22,767 nucleotides of DNA from a virus. Shown here piece by piece: positions 15,301 to 22,767 of this stretch. Location of the stretch: positions 1 to 22,767 of the IMG/VR virus record IMGVR_UViG_3300023176_002507. One strand, written 5' to 3'. How positions within the stretch are numbered: position 1 is the stretch's first letter; every line of letters begins with the position of its first letter. The translations under genes and the position numbers were made by a program. Under the pieces are notes generated by a model. That model did not search any database, was not told the DNA's origin, and was given only the letters and a program-made list of their open reading frames with translations.

Positions 15301-18300
15301 TACATCCGAGTTGGTTGTAAAGATCAGAGAACTAGATCCAGCATTTACGTTAGAGTAGAGTTGAGCAAAGTATCTTGTTTCAGAACCCTTGACCGACTGA
15401 ACTGCAAGTGCAAAGTTCTGGTCACCACGCAGGAATGTGAAGGAGTTTGCAGCACCACCAGTTGCCAATCTGTCAGTCTCTAGAACACCAGATGTGATGT
15501 CAGAAGCAGCGATCTGGTTGGAGGATAGAGATACCCAGTTATTAGCGTTGCTGGAAGAAGTATTGACGACTCTGCTAATGTTGACAGCAACTGGAGGAAC
15601 ATCACTAGAATCAATATTGTCAGTATCGGTGATCTTGACGTTATTAACAATGTTACCGTACAGTCTGCTTTCGATGAATGCATCACCTTGTGCTTGTGTA
15701 CCTGCACCAGTTGGAGCAGCAAACGTAACAGTTGGTTGAGTTGTATATCCTTTACCGCCCTTGATACCCTGGAACTCGATGATTGTAACGGTAACAACCT
15801 CGCCGTTAGCAATGGTACATTCTGCTTGTGCAGGAATTGCACCTAGTCCAGGATTACCACCAGAGATTGTAACCGTTGGTGGGGAAGTGTATCCAGAACC
15901 ACCATCAGTGATATTGATCTGGTAGACTACACCAGTTCTGTATTCAGTTGCCTGAATTCTACCACCAGAGATACTACCAGTGAAGATATCATTGATAGTA
16001 AACTGCAGTGTGGGATCTACAGGGAATCCAGCGAACAGACTGGAGTTATCATTGTTCAGAATGAACGATGTAGATGTATCCTGTTGAATTGCGATGTCAC
16101 CAGCAAGTGCGCCTTCGATAGCAAGTCTTGCATTTTGATCGGGAACAGTGTAGACACTGAATGGTCTGAGTGCTGGGATCTGGTCGATAGAAATCTTACC
16201 AGAGTCGGTCAATTCAACCAGTGCTCTAGGAACAGCGTTAGTGGAGTATGGTTTGTTGATGTATGGACCAAGGTTGTTGGTGATGTAGTCTCTAACTGCT
16301 TTCTGAGTAGGTAGTTTAGAGTCAGTTGCGTTAGCACCACCAAGTGTGTTGGATGCGTCGAAACCAGTAACAACAACGTCGCCACCTTTCAGTTTCAAGA
16401 ATTCAACTTCAGAGATCGTAACCGTACCCGTGAAAGTAATAGCACCAGTTCTGTTTTCGATTCTTGCGAATGTACCAACCTTGAAGTCACCAAGTTCGTC
16501 AGTACCAGAAACATAAACACGACCATAGTTTTCAGAGACTTGTTCGAATGCCTCAACCTTAGTACCACCGTTCTCGGGTAGTGCTAGGTAGTTAATACCA
16601 GAACCTGCAAATTCCCAAGTGTGGGAAGAAGAGTTGACGATGGATGGTCTGTGTAGGTTGATTGTAGAACCAGTTAGTGTTCCTACAGAAACTGGGTTTC
16701 CAGTAGCAATACTGGTTAGATCCATTGCCTGACCAGTTCCATCATCGATGGTCAACTGTGCAGAGAAAGGAGGACCAACAGTTACCGAACCAACAGCATC
16801 GATAAAGTATTCAATTTCAGGATTGGTGTTTGTAACACCATCAATCTTGACGACATAGTGCTCAAGAGGTTCTCTTCCAAGTCCGCTAACTGTTAGAATA
16901 GTTCTACCAGTTGGAGTTGCGGATACATTGGTGATTGTTGCAATATCAAAGACGTATGGATCTTTTCTGAATCCTGTACCTCTTAGTGCATATTGTCCAA
17001 AGTTGGTAGCGGAGTTGGTGATAGATGCATAACCACCAGACTCACAGAGGACACCATCAGAACAGAAGATAACAAAGACCGAAACCAACTGGGTATAACC
17101 ATCGTTGATAACTTTATATCCTGTACCACCAAAGGAGACGATCGTGAATGCCGCAGCAACCATCGATTTACCTTGGTTGGGGAAGGATGCAGAACCGTCT
17201 AGTTCCAGACCAGGGAAAGGACAGTTGGGTTGCTTGACCTTAGAACCGTCAATTAAAGCACCGCCACCACCTAGGAAGGAGATAACAGATGCGTTCTGGG
17301 TGTAAGGAGATGCTTCAATAATTGGGAAGTCATCAAAGTCACCACGAACCGCCATTCTGACGCCATCCTGATCATAGATGTAGCTGTCAGGATAGGTTAG
17401 AATTTGTGAAGTATCATACAGAGTTCCTGTGTTCTTAGTTGTAGCACCAGGAGCAACTGTACCGTCTAGAATATCTTCTAGTAGAGCGAATAATGTTGTA
17501 ATTGTGGATGCTACGTTTGCACAATCTGGGTTTCCAGGATCAGCAAGAATAGTTCCGTCAGTGAATTGTGGGATTGGCGAAGATGTAGTTACAGCAGTGC
17601 CAGCACCATCAGTCCAGTTACGCATTGCAGCAATAGCGTAATCTCTTACTTGCTGATATGCATATAGAGTTTGTGGTAAGTATGCAGAATCAATACCTGT
17701 TAGTTGTGCTCCAGTGTAGTAGAACTCTGCATTAGTTACGGTTCCTGAATTACCACCTAAGCACAAGTCTCTTACAAGACCTTTGAGGATGAATCCAATA
17801 TCTCTTCTGCACTTTCTTTCATCTACATTATTAAGTGCTAGTGCTGGATACTGAACAAGAGTATCTAGATATGCCTGATCAGCAATAAGATCCTTGTTAC
17901 GAGCGATCAAATATGCTGCATCTAGATATGTTCCAGAAGCATTATTTGCAATAACGTCTACCCAGAGGTATGATAAAGTATCAATAGCAGATGCTACGTT
18001 AGCACAAGCAGGTGTTCCTGCTGTTGTTGTGATAACAGTATCATCAAAGTATCTTGGTAGAGTGGAATATACAGGTGTGTAGACAGGATCACTTGGAGTT
18101 CTATTATTAGTTCTCCAGTTACACATTGCAAAGGTTGCTAGTTCTCTAGCATACTCAATTGCACGAACTGTTTGAATAATCTCATTCTCTACATATGCAA
18201 CCTTGGCACCAACAATATACTTCTTAGCAGCTTCGATTACGTTAAAGTTAGATCCAAATTCTAGATCTCTAGATAGAGCATTCAAGAAGTGAACAACGTC

Positions 18301-21300
18301 TTCACGACACTGATCATCATCAACAGGAATGCTGAAACTTGGATATAGTTTCTGACCATTATCACATTCCAGTAGAATGTTGTTGATCTGAACAGTGTCA
18401 TCCTCTGCGATTCCAGGGATTGGAGATGCTAGAGTAACTGTTGCAGCACCACTGACTACATTATCCCAAACAAAGTTTGTGATATTGTAAGAGTTTCCAC
18501 CATACGTAACCGTACCGCCACTTACATACGTATGCGTTTGACTTGTAAAACCAAGATAAATCTTGAATTCTGAACCACCAACACTCAATGCGTTGGATAC
18601 AGATCTGACAAATGTATGTGCAGACTGTGGTAAATGCTTGACAGCATTAGCAGTTGCACCAACAAACGAATGTGGAGATTGTGGTTCAAACTTAATTGCA
18701 TTGGAAGTAGCAGAAACAAAGGTGTGAACTGAACCAGATGCAGTTCCTGCGCTACCAACATTGATAGTCATCCAACCATCTTGTCTTCTGATCGCATTGG
18801 CAGAAGCACTAACAAACGTGTGTGCTCCCGTATATGGGGAAGATCCTACATTGATTGTAAACGTATTTACGTCAACAACCACAATTGGCATCCAACGTCC
18901 AGATGGATAATCATAACCAGCACGTGGATATGTCTTTTGTGCGGTATTTCCATCTAGATCACAAGTGTATGTGAGAGATCCATCTTGAATCTGTACATAG
19001 TCACCACTAGTAAATCCGTGACCAGCAACTGTAAATGTTACCGTTCCTGTTGCAGCATTATAAGGTGCGTCAGTGGGAGTATGCTCCGTATATCCAACAT
19101 CAATAATAGGGATAGACTGACCAGCATATGGGTCGGAACCAGGACGTGGATAGGTGTGCTGGGTTGCGTCTCCATCTTGATCACAAGTAAATGTAAACGA
19201 ATTATCAGAAAGAACTACACTGCGTCCAACTCCAAGACCATGCTGTCCAATTTGACAAGTCATTGATCCAGTGGAAGGATCATAGTTTACCGCAGATGGT
19301 TGGAAATACTGGTTTGGTTGAGATGCACCAGCATTTACAGTGATAGTGTTTGCACCAACTGCTGTGATAGGCATAGACCTACCAGCAAATGGATCGATAC
19401 CAGGACGAGGATATGTTTTAACCGACTGATATCCATCCATGTCGCAAGTAAACGACAGGGAGTTATCATCAATAACAATACCTTCACCAACAGAAAGTGT
19501 ATGTGTACCGATTGTGAGAACTAAATCTCCAGTAGCAGGGTCATAAGAAGCACCAGATGGAGTCCACTGTTGATTTGCTCCAGATGCACCTACATTTACA
19601 GTAAAGGTATTTGTGTCTGCGGCAGTGATAGGAAGTGCTTTTCCACTTGCATACTGGTCAGATTCAGGCAGAGCGTGCTCTGTCTTATTGCCGTCCATCG
19701 TACAAGTGAATGTGATGGATTCATCGGCAATCTTAACACCATCACCAACCGTCAGACCATGGTTTGCTACTGTGAATACAGCATCACCTGTAGCAGGATC
19801 GTATGTTACATTGGTTGGAGTGTAAGCGGAATCTACAGCACCGCCAATATCGTATACAGAGTAGTATTCTTTCTTGAATTGGTCGTTGATCTTTCCTACA
19901 ACTTCATCAGCGATGAAATCTCTGTTGTTACGGATGAAGGTAACAGCATCCTGATATCTTCTATCAACAGGAGAAGATAGTGGGAATTTGTTTGGAGAGT
20001 TTAGTAGGGATAGGGTGATACTCTTGGAGTATGACTTTACAACAGCAGCAGATCCTGGTTGGAAGTTAGCATCTGTAATTGCTGGGAACTTCTTAGGAAT
20101 TACGAATCTTCTGCAGCGACCGTCAGCGTCTTCGATAACTTTGTAGATTCTCTGCTTACCATTCAATGCAGACAAGTCAGGACCAGCAGTAGGAAGACCG
20201 CTAATTTCAATCTCCTGACCTTCTTTGAAATCGTGGAAGTTTGTTCTACCGACTAGTTCACTGGTGTAGAATACAACACCACCAAGGTCTTCGGCATTGC
20301 CAAATTGTGCAGAATGTACACCATCTTGAGTAATAGATGGGTCTCCTTGTAATGAGAAATCAATTCTTTGAATTGGTAGAGTTGCTGTGATGTTCTCATC
20401 AACAGATACAACTTCACCTTCTGCTCTAATAGAAACTAGTTCAGTGGTATCAATTTCTTCTACAATAATGTTTGCATCATTGATGGTGAAGTTGCATGGT
20501 CCAATAGTATCAAAAGTAGGTGCGCCTAGAATTGGCGAGAATGATACGTACCACTCAGTAGCAGGAATGCTATTCTCAACATCCTCGTTATCATTTACCT
20601 CAATGATTTCGTAGAACTGAGTTCCAGTAAAGAATGTATTTGGAACGTCATCGATAGCAACATAAACACCACCAGTAAATGATACACTTTCTGGATTGCT
20701 GTTAAACTTGAGAGTATTAGATGCGTAAATTTCTGACGATGACTGTAGTAAACTGCCTCCATCAGAACCGCTGATTAGGTATCTAAAACTTTCACCCTGA
20801 ATAAAGGAACCAGACTTCAGTGTAACATCAATTGTACCTGTTAGGTATGCACTAGCACCAATTGCGGTTGTGAAAGATACATCAATAATTTCTGCTCTAG
20901 CACCAGAGTTAATACCAACAATTTCTAGACCAGTTTGTAGTTGTGATAAACCTGTGTTATCTTGGAAGCTTAGACGGAACTGATCGGGTCCAAAAATTTG
21001 GTGACCGATAGGGAAGTTAGTTCCAAAGTCTCCGTTGGTATCATAATCAACGATAACACGCTGTTTATCGTCAAATACCATCGCAAAATCCCAAGTTGCG
21101 ACAGAATCACCAAATGCGTCAACTTGGTCTCTATAAGTAACACCAGTAACGTAGTTCTTATCGCCAAACTTAAAGATGTGCTTCTTGGGGTTAGCAGGTC
21201 TGATGATTACCAGACGCAAGTTGTCACCAACAACAGAGCAGTCAGGAGGTAGGGAGATTGGGTTATCTTCTACGTAGTCTCCGCCAGAAACAATCAGTGT

Positions 21301-22308
21301 TTCTTTGACACCAGGAGTTGCCCATGCTAACTGTGCTGCTTTTTTGATAGTGCGAACAGGACTGACAGCAGAGCGACCATCGTTTTCGTCAGAACCAATC
21401 TGCTGAGAGACATAGATTCTGCCACCAACGTCATTGGTTGCTAGGTTTAGAACGTATTCTGTAGTAGCAATCTTGTCTGATCTGTCACCCAATAGTGGTG
21501 TGATAGATCTTGGGAATACGCCTGCTTCTCCAGTAGTATTGTAACCAAATGCTTCCTCGTCAATAACTCGGAAACCAATATGCTTGAAGTTGACTTCTCC
21601 GTTTAGAACTACACCATCTACGTGCTCAGGTGCATCGGATCCAGTCTGTCCAGTGTTTAGTGCCTGATAAACGTTGGCACCAAAATATCTGTAAGAATCT
21701 TTTTGGATAATAACATTGTCAGCCCAGGGAGTACCTGTATTGTTGACATATGTTTTGAAATTTGGACCTCTTAGGTTTAGGTCAGGTGTAATAAAGTTGT
21801 CAATATCAAGGTTTAGAATTCTCGCCGTATCAGAAATGATAGACGTGGAGGTTCTAATAGCACCGTTGATGTCAAGTTCAAAGTCAACTGTGTCAAGTTG
21901 TACTGTTGCAGTAGCACCAGCACCGCCACCACCACCAGTAATGGTGGCATTGGGAGCAGATGTATATCCACTACCAGGGTTATTAACAGCAACGTTGATT
22001 ACTCTGCCGTTGAAGATAAACGCAGAAGCAAGTGCTTGTACACCACCAGGAGTGGATGGAGGATCAATCGTAACAGAAGGAACAACAGTGTAACCAGCAC
22101 CACCATCTGTTACGGTTACAGTGTTTACTCTCTGTCCAGTTCGGTTGATACCAACACGTGGCAAGGATGTATCAGGGTCGAGTTGAGTTCTGAGAATTTC
22201 TTTCTCAGCTGCCCCAACTCCTGCCCTAATTGTTAGTTCATTATCACCGATAAAAGCAGGTTTTGAACCTCTAAAAGTCTCTTTATCGGAATTAATGTTA
22301 AAACTCAT
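12391..22308 (-). CDS. Giant mosaic tail-fiber / virion structural protein, 3305 residues
   Basis: An uninterrupted 3305-codon gene. The order of visible parts is: an N-terminal cap (MSFNINSDKETFRGSK) and two GSGYT-type repeats (about 60-135); a beta-helix start at about 294 (GGRIYVSQQIGSDENDGRS); a long mixed region; four tandem YDPATGD repeats (about 830-1160); short HTFVSATANAI repeats (about 1160-1235); a duplicated helical module (about 1331-1590); the other end of the beta-helix (GYASITNSATNFGQYALRGT, about 1760); an ALVELTDSGKISIDQIP linker (about 2030); further GSGYT repeats (about 2125-2460); DADLLDG-type fiber repeats (about 2540-2700); and a C-terminus ITIANGYTVTINSGGNWAIV. No S74 chaperone domain is visible. 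It probably forms a long fiber that meets the host. An AGGAG lies 12 bases ahead of the ATG. No receptor can be named. Confidence 0.85.
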   Translation of the reverse strand: MSFNINSDKETFRGSKPAFIGDNELTIRAGVGAAEKEILRTQLDPDTSLPRVGINRTGQRVNTVTVTDGGAGYTVVPSVTIDPPSTPGGVQALASAFIFNGRVINVAVNNPGSGYTSAPNATITGGGGGAGATATVQLDTVDFELDINGAIRTSTSIISDTARILNLDIDNFITPDLNLRGPNFKTYVNNTGTPWADNVIIQKDSYRYFGANVYQALNTGQTGSDAPEHVDGVVLNGEVNFKHIGFRVIDEEAFGYNTTGEAGVFPRSITPLLGDRSDKIATTEYVLNLATNDVGGRIYVSQQIGSDENDGRSAVSPVRTIKKAAQLAWATPGVKETLIVSGGDYVEDNPISLPPDCSVVGDNLRLVIIRPANPKKHIFKFGDKNYVTGVTYRDQVDAFGDSVATWDFAMVFDDKQRVIVDYDTNGDFGTNFPIGHQIFGPDQFRLSFQDNTGLSQLQTGLEIVGINSGARAEIIDVSFTTAIGASAYLTGTIDVTLKSGSFIQGESFRYLISGSDGGSLLQSSSEIYASNTLKFNSNPESVSFTGGVYVAIDDVPNTFFTGTQFYEIIEVNDNEDVENSIPATEWYVSFSPILGAPTFDTIGPCNFTINDANIIVEEIDTTELVSIRAEGEVVSVDENITATLPIQRIDFSLQGDPSITQDGVHSAQFGNAEDLGGVVFYTSELVGRTNFHDFKEGQEIEISGLPTAGPDLSALNGKQRIYKVIEDADGRCRRFVIPKKFPAITDANFQPGSAAVVKSYSKSITLSLLNSPNKFPLSSPVDRRYQDAVTFIRNNRDFIADEVVGKINDQFKKEYYSVYDIGGAVDSAYTPTNVTYDPATGDAVFTVANHGLTVGDGVKIADESITFTCTMDGNKTEHALPESDQYASGKALPITAADTNTFTVNVGASGANQQWTPSGASYDPATGDLVLTIGTHTLSVGEGIVIDDNSLSFTCDMDGYQSVKTYPRPGIDPFAGRSMPITAVGANTITVNAGASQPNQYFQPSAVNYDPSTGSMTCQIGQHGLGVGRSVVLSDNSFTFTCDQDGDATQHTYPRPGSDPYAGQSIPIIDVGYTEHTPTDAPYNAATGTVTFTVAGHGFTSGDYVQIQDGSLTYTCDLDGNTAQKTYPRAGYDYPSGRWMPIVVVDVNTFTINVGSSPYTGAHTFVSASANAIRRQDGWMTINVGSAGTASGSVHTFVSATSNAIKFEPQSPHSFVGATANAVKHLPQSAHTFVRSVSNALSVGGSEFKIYLGFTSQTHTYVSGGTVTYGGNSYNITNFVWDNVVSGAATVTLASPIPGIAEDDTVQINNILLECDNGQKLYPSFSIPVDDDQCREDVVHFLNALSRDLEFGSNFNVIEAAKKYIVGAKVAYVENEIIQTVRAIEYARELATFAMCNWRTNNRTPSDPVYTPVYSTLPRYFDDTVITTTAGTPACANVASAIDTLSYLWVDVIANNASGTYLDAAYLIARNKDLIADQAYLDTLVQYPALALNNVDERKCRRDIGFILKGLVRDLCLGGNSGTVTNAEFYYTGAQLTGIDSAYLPQTLYAYQQVRDYAIAAMRNWTDGAGTAVTTSSPIPQFTDGTILADPGNPDCANVASTITTLFALLEDILDGTVAPGATTKNTGTLYDTSQILTYPDSYIYDQDGVRMAVRGDFDDFPIIEASPYTQNASVISFLGGGGALIDGSKVKQPNCPFPGLELDGSASFPNQGKSMVAAAFTIVSFGGTGYKVINDGYTQLVSVFVIFCSDGVLCESGGYASITNSATNFGQYALRGTGFRKDPYVFDIATITNVSATPTGRTILTVSGLGREPLEHYVVKIDGVTNTNPEIEYFIDAVGSVTVGPPFSAQLTIDDGTGQAMDLTSIATGNPVSVGTLTGSTINLHRPSIVNSSSHTWEFAGSGINYLALPENGGTKVEAFEQVSENYGRVYVSGTDELGDFKVGTFARIENRTGAITFTGTVTISEVEFLKLKGGDVVVTGFDASNTLGGANATDSKLPTQKAVRDYITNNLGPYINKPYSTNAVPRALVELTDSGKISIDQIPALRPFSVYTVPDQNARLAIEGALAGDIAIQQDTSTSFILNNDNSSLFAGFPVDPTLQFTINDIFTGSISGGRIQATEYRTGVVYQINITDGGSGYTSPPTVTISGGNPGLGAIPAQAECTIANGEVVTVTIIEFQGIKGGKGYTTQPTVTFAAPTGAGTQAQGDAFIESRLYGNIVNNVKITDTDNIDSSDVPPVAVNISRVVNTSSSNANNWVSLSSNQIAASDITSGVLETDRLATGGAANSFTFLRGDQNFALAVQSVKGSETRYFAQLYSNVNAGSSSLIFTTNSDVLIGHEVLNNVSGIQANTNITGVITAAGLTTVSINNPVTATIPAGTIIEFERGGSPMIFESSYTQGGFIDDVIISSGGSGFTNGQYFDVGLSGGTGTGLRCNVIVANNAVTEITVTDGGTGYNADFSITNPPPEIGGGSGLVLEAKLSTVNRQYANVSIDVQRVTDLTISSDLYGTIGVARFKKSQFTIGQSGNGSVDLNVGPDSGLDADLLDGAQGSFYLNSSNQNAGTLPTDRLSGTYNIDISGSSGNTLRVLTGTNNPTSNPTPNFFQEGIVANTVNNSSNQLLDGGNKHLVMTIRQFGSNFDASGGGVRQLAFTDNDNMWLRGSGTGVTSFGSWAKIWSSLNDGVGSGLNADRLDDKQGSWYQNALNINDGTLSDNRLPRFISPTVFRDTITIKSFNGDPKYQIYVSGRTLTTSPFTPGNNVNLYNANGQGTGQIAIDNIIVNDDTADNFNDYTIIVGRLTTGNFIGAINIGSTAINVPFQEFTIEDDNTVEVAKWESDGGTANLRLGRKDGVQSSPGLYFNSSTQAANYNSAIIASGGNASDGSGTLNVQVVNADGFSVNGSKVWNEGNIEFQSANIANTAVKRDASGNFAAGTITASITGAASLNVLKAGDTMTGSLTLTGAASNFQVQGTGTFLSTVSITNDLAVDTDTLFVDVSTDRVGINVGVNPAQALHVGGNMLLSGVTQPTIFFNGSSDSGIDMAIRATPEGLDIYEPEDGDKVHFQVYDDTGVNAVFGYHVNGTRILDQARNLTNIISMTIDTANDNSGAPLYFLGSSSARNFRVGNQIGFNDCFEITPSSNNGGTSWKGTPALLIDGSENAIAVNTSAFSGVDPENNQTRNYKLNVQGDMNINGQLFQNNSEFVTSRWTEASNQADIYRLSRVGINRVDPTYQLHISGDTNIENGALYANGVRQWIDSYGIFKSNSNTVAENITIPANINCVSAGPITIANGYTVTINSGGNWAIV
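12417..12424 (-). promoter_or_regulatory. T4 late promoter octamer (perfect TATAAATA)
   Basis: The minus strand reads TATAAATA exactly, the T4 late-promoter consensus, inside the last codons of the giant fiber gene and 32 bases ahead of the ATG of the glycine-rich adhesin. T4-type late promoters start transcription a few bases downstream, so the leader would be about 25 bases. It would let the adhesin and downstream genes be transcribed separately from the 10-kb giant gene. Confidence 0.7.
17600..18330 (-). repeat. Duplicated helical module with Cys/Arg-Asp motifs in the giant fiber
   Basis: Two copies are seen in translation: CREDVVHFLNALSRDLEFG followed by AIEYARELATFAMCNW, and CRRDIGFILKGLVRDLCLGG followed by VRDYAIAAMRNW. 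Each is followed by a proline/threonine loop, then FDDTV.. or FTDGTI.., then CANVASxIxTL (both copies). The predicted helices are unusual inside an otherwise beta-rich fiber. The function is unknown; it may be a trimerisation or hinge unit. Confidence 0.75.
18590..18830 (-). repeat. Four short HTFVSATANAI-type repeats
   Basis: Within the giant protein the sequences HTFVSASANAI, HTFVSATSNAI, HSFVGATANAV and HTFVRSVSNAL follow one another. The last three start about 54 bases (18 residues) apart, while the first is spaced more widely because INVGSAGTASGS is inserted. They cap the four longer tandem repeats and look like residual copies of the end of that unit. Seen directly in the translation. 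Confidence 0.75.
18830..19830 (-). repeat. Four tandem repeats of roughly 75-87 residues in the giant fiber
   Basis: Units begin TYDPATGDAVFTVANHGLTV, SYDPATGDLVLTIGTHTLSV, NYDPSTGSMTCQIGQHGLGV and PYNAATGTVTFTVAGHGFTS. Each continues with VxIxDxSxTFTCDxDG, a YPRxGxDPxxGxxxPI loop and, in most, NTxTxNVGxS. Starts lie near 19810, 19550, 19290 and 19068, so spacing is about 87, 87 and 74 residues. DNA identity between units is visibly lower than the protein identity, indicating old duplication under selection. They are probably small beta domains strung along the shaft. Confidence 0.85.
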
Positions 22309-22345
22309 GGTGCCAACTAGCTCCTAGCCCGTTTATCCTCGTTTA

Positions 22346-22353
22346 TATTTAGC
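22346..22353 (-). promoter_or_regulatory. Weak late-promoter candidate before the giant fiber gene
   Basis: The minus strand of the 46-base gap reads GCTAAATATAAACGAGG; GCTAAATA matches six of eight positions of TATAAATA, and it sits about 38 bases ahead of the ATG. The gap also carries AGGAG between two CTAG arms (about 22317-22327), which is the ribosome-binding sequence. The promoter call is tentative. Confidence 0.3.
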
Positions 22354-22354
22354 A

Positions 22355-22767
22355 TCATGCCCAAGCAATGCTTACAACTTCAGTAGAAACTACCCATTTG
22401 ATATTTGAAGTAGTACCTGCTCTAGTAGTGCTATAACTAAAACGATTGGAAGCTCCTTGTGGTGTGATACTCCAAGTCTGACCGATGGGAATATCATCTT
22501 TGATAACCGTTGTCATTGTAGACATGATTGTAACATTTCCAGCACCATCACATAATGCTGTGCTTTCTTGCTTTGCAGAATACACTACACCCTGAGGATT
22601 GACGGCAATAATATGTCCTGTAATAAAATTTAGTGTTGCATTATCAATAGGAATCTGTGTACCAACAGGATCTAACGCTAGAACTGCGGTATTCAGTCCT
22701 CTAAGAATATATCTGATAATTTTACTATCAGAATACTCAGAATTCTTAATTTCTAAAGTGTTTATAT
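22355..22767 (-). CDS. C-terminal part of an unidentified, probably structural protein (runs off the window)
   Basis: An open frame of 136 codons enters from the right edge with no stop and ends in TGA 46 bases before the giant fiber gene. The translation reads IKNSEYSDSKIIRYILRGLN, TAVLALDPVGTQIPIDNATL, NFITGHIIAVNPQGVVYSAK, then a beta-rich end TWSITPQGASNRFSYSTTRA and TSNIKWVVSTEVVSIAWA. A GTG inside (position 22585) could be read as a start, but the frame continues upstream with the same protein-like composition, so this is taken as the end of a larger gene. Valine, threonine and glycine alternation suggests a beta-rich virion protein, in keeping with its neighbour. I do not recognise the family. 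Confidence 0.65.
   Translation of the reverse strand, partial: INTLEIKNSEYSDSKIIRYILRGLNTAVLALDPVGTQIPIDNATLNFITGHIIAVNPQGVVYSAKQESTALCDGAGNVTIMSTMTTVIKDDIPIGQTWSITPQGASNRFSYSTTRAGTTSNIKWVVSTEVVSIAWA

Noticed and set aside
18590-19830. The repeat array considered as a CRISPR or other DNA-level repeat
   Set aside because: The units are conserved as protein, not as DNA, they keep frame, and there are no short identical repeats with unique spacers.
22355-22585. A complete 76-residue gene starting at the GTG at 22585
   Set aside because: The same frame stays open to the window edge with similar protein-like composition, so the GTG is internal to a larger gene.
1-22767. tRNA genes, IS elements, attachment sites
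   Set aside because: No cloverleaf with a CCA-proximal acceptor stem, no transposase motifs and no flanking direct repeats were seen; coding sequence accounts for almost all of the window.

Overview
The window is a piece of a T4-like myovirus genome, most probably a marine cyanomyovirus (Kyanoviridae-type) or a close relative. The recognisable anchors are the head-to-tail completion genes in T4 order (13, 14, 15, then the start of 16), a glycine-rich fiber/adhesin gene, a giant fiber gene, T4-type late-promoter octamers of the TATAAATA class, and a large set of 2-oxoglutarate/Fe(II) oxygenases, which marine T4-like phages are known to carry. Identification is from protein motifs by eye; no database search was possible. 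Every gene is read from the minus strand, so transcription runs from high to low coordinates. Genes are packed end to end, no gene-free stretch exceeds about 60 bases, and no tRNA, IS element or CRISPR array is visible.

Layout in transcription order (right to left). 22767-22355: the 3' end of an unidentified, probably structural gene. 22308-12391: one uninterrupted 3305-codon gene for a mosaic giant tail-fiber/structural protein, with beta-helix sequence, GSGYT-type beta repeats, four tandem repeats of roughly 75-87 residues, a duplicated helical module and DADLLDG-type fiber repeats. 12385-11630: a 251-residue glycine-rich adhesin-like protein, followed one base later by a 118-residue possible assembly helper. 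11240-9957: a 427-residue fiber-like structural protein. 9957-8108: three conserved-looking proteins of unknown function (269, 282 and 76 residues). 8148-3131: a compact seven-gene enzyme cassette, comprising a U32-like (Fe-S) TIM-barrel protein fused to a class I methyltransferase, followed by six different 2OG-Fe(II) oxygenases. 3124-2936: a 62-residue coiled-coil protein. After a hairpin and a late-promoter-like octamer, genes 13, 14, 15 and 16 follow (2885-1).

How it fits together: the left part completes the head and neck and begins packaging, and the right part builds host-recognition fibers. The enzyme cassette lies between them, roughly where T4 has wac upstream of gene 13. Its genes are joined by ATGA or longer overlaps, so translation is probably coupled. 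The gene content suggests a hydroxylation/methylation pathway made at about the same time as fibers and neck. Whether the target is a virion protein, a glycan, DNA or a host molecule cannot be told from sequence. This cassette, with the U32-methyltransferase fusion, is the most interesting unit in the window. A second surprise is that the neck protein gp14 carries GSGYT beta repeats like those in the giant fiber.
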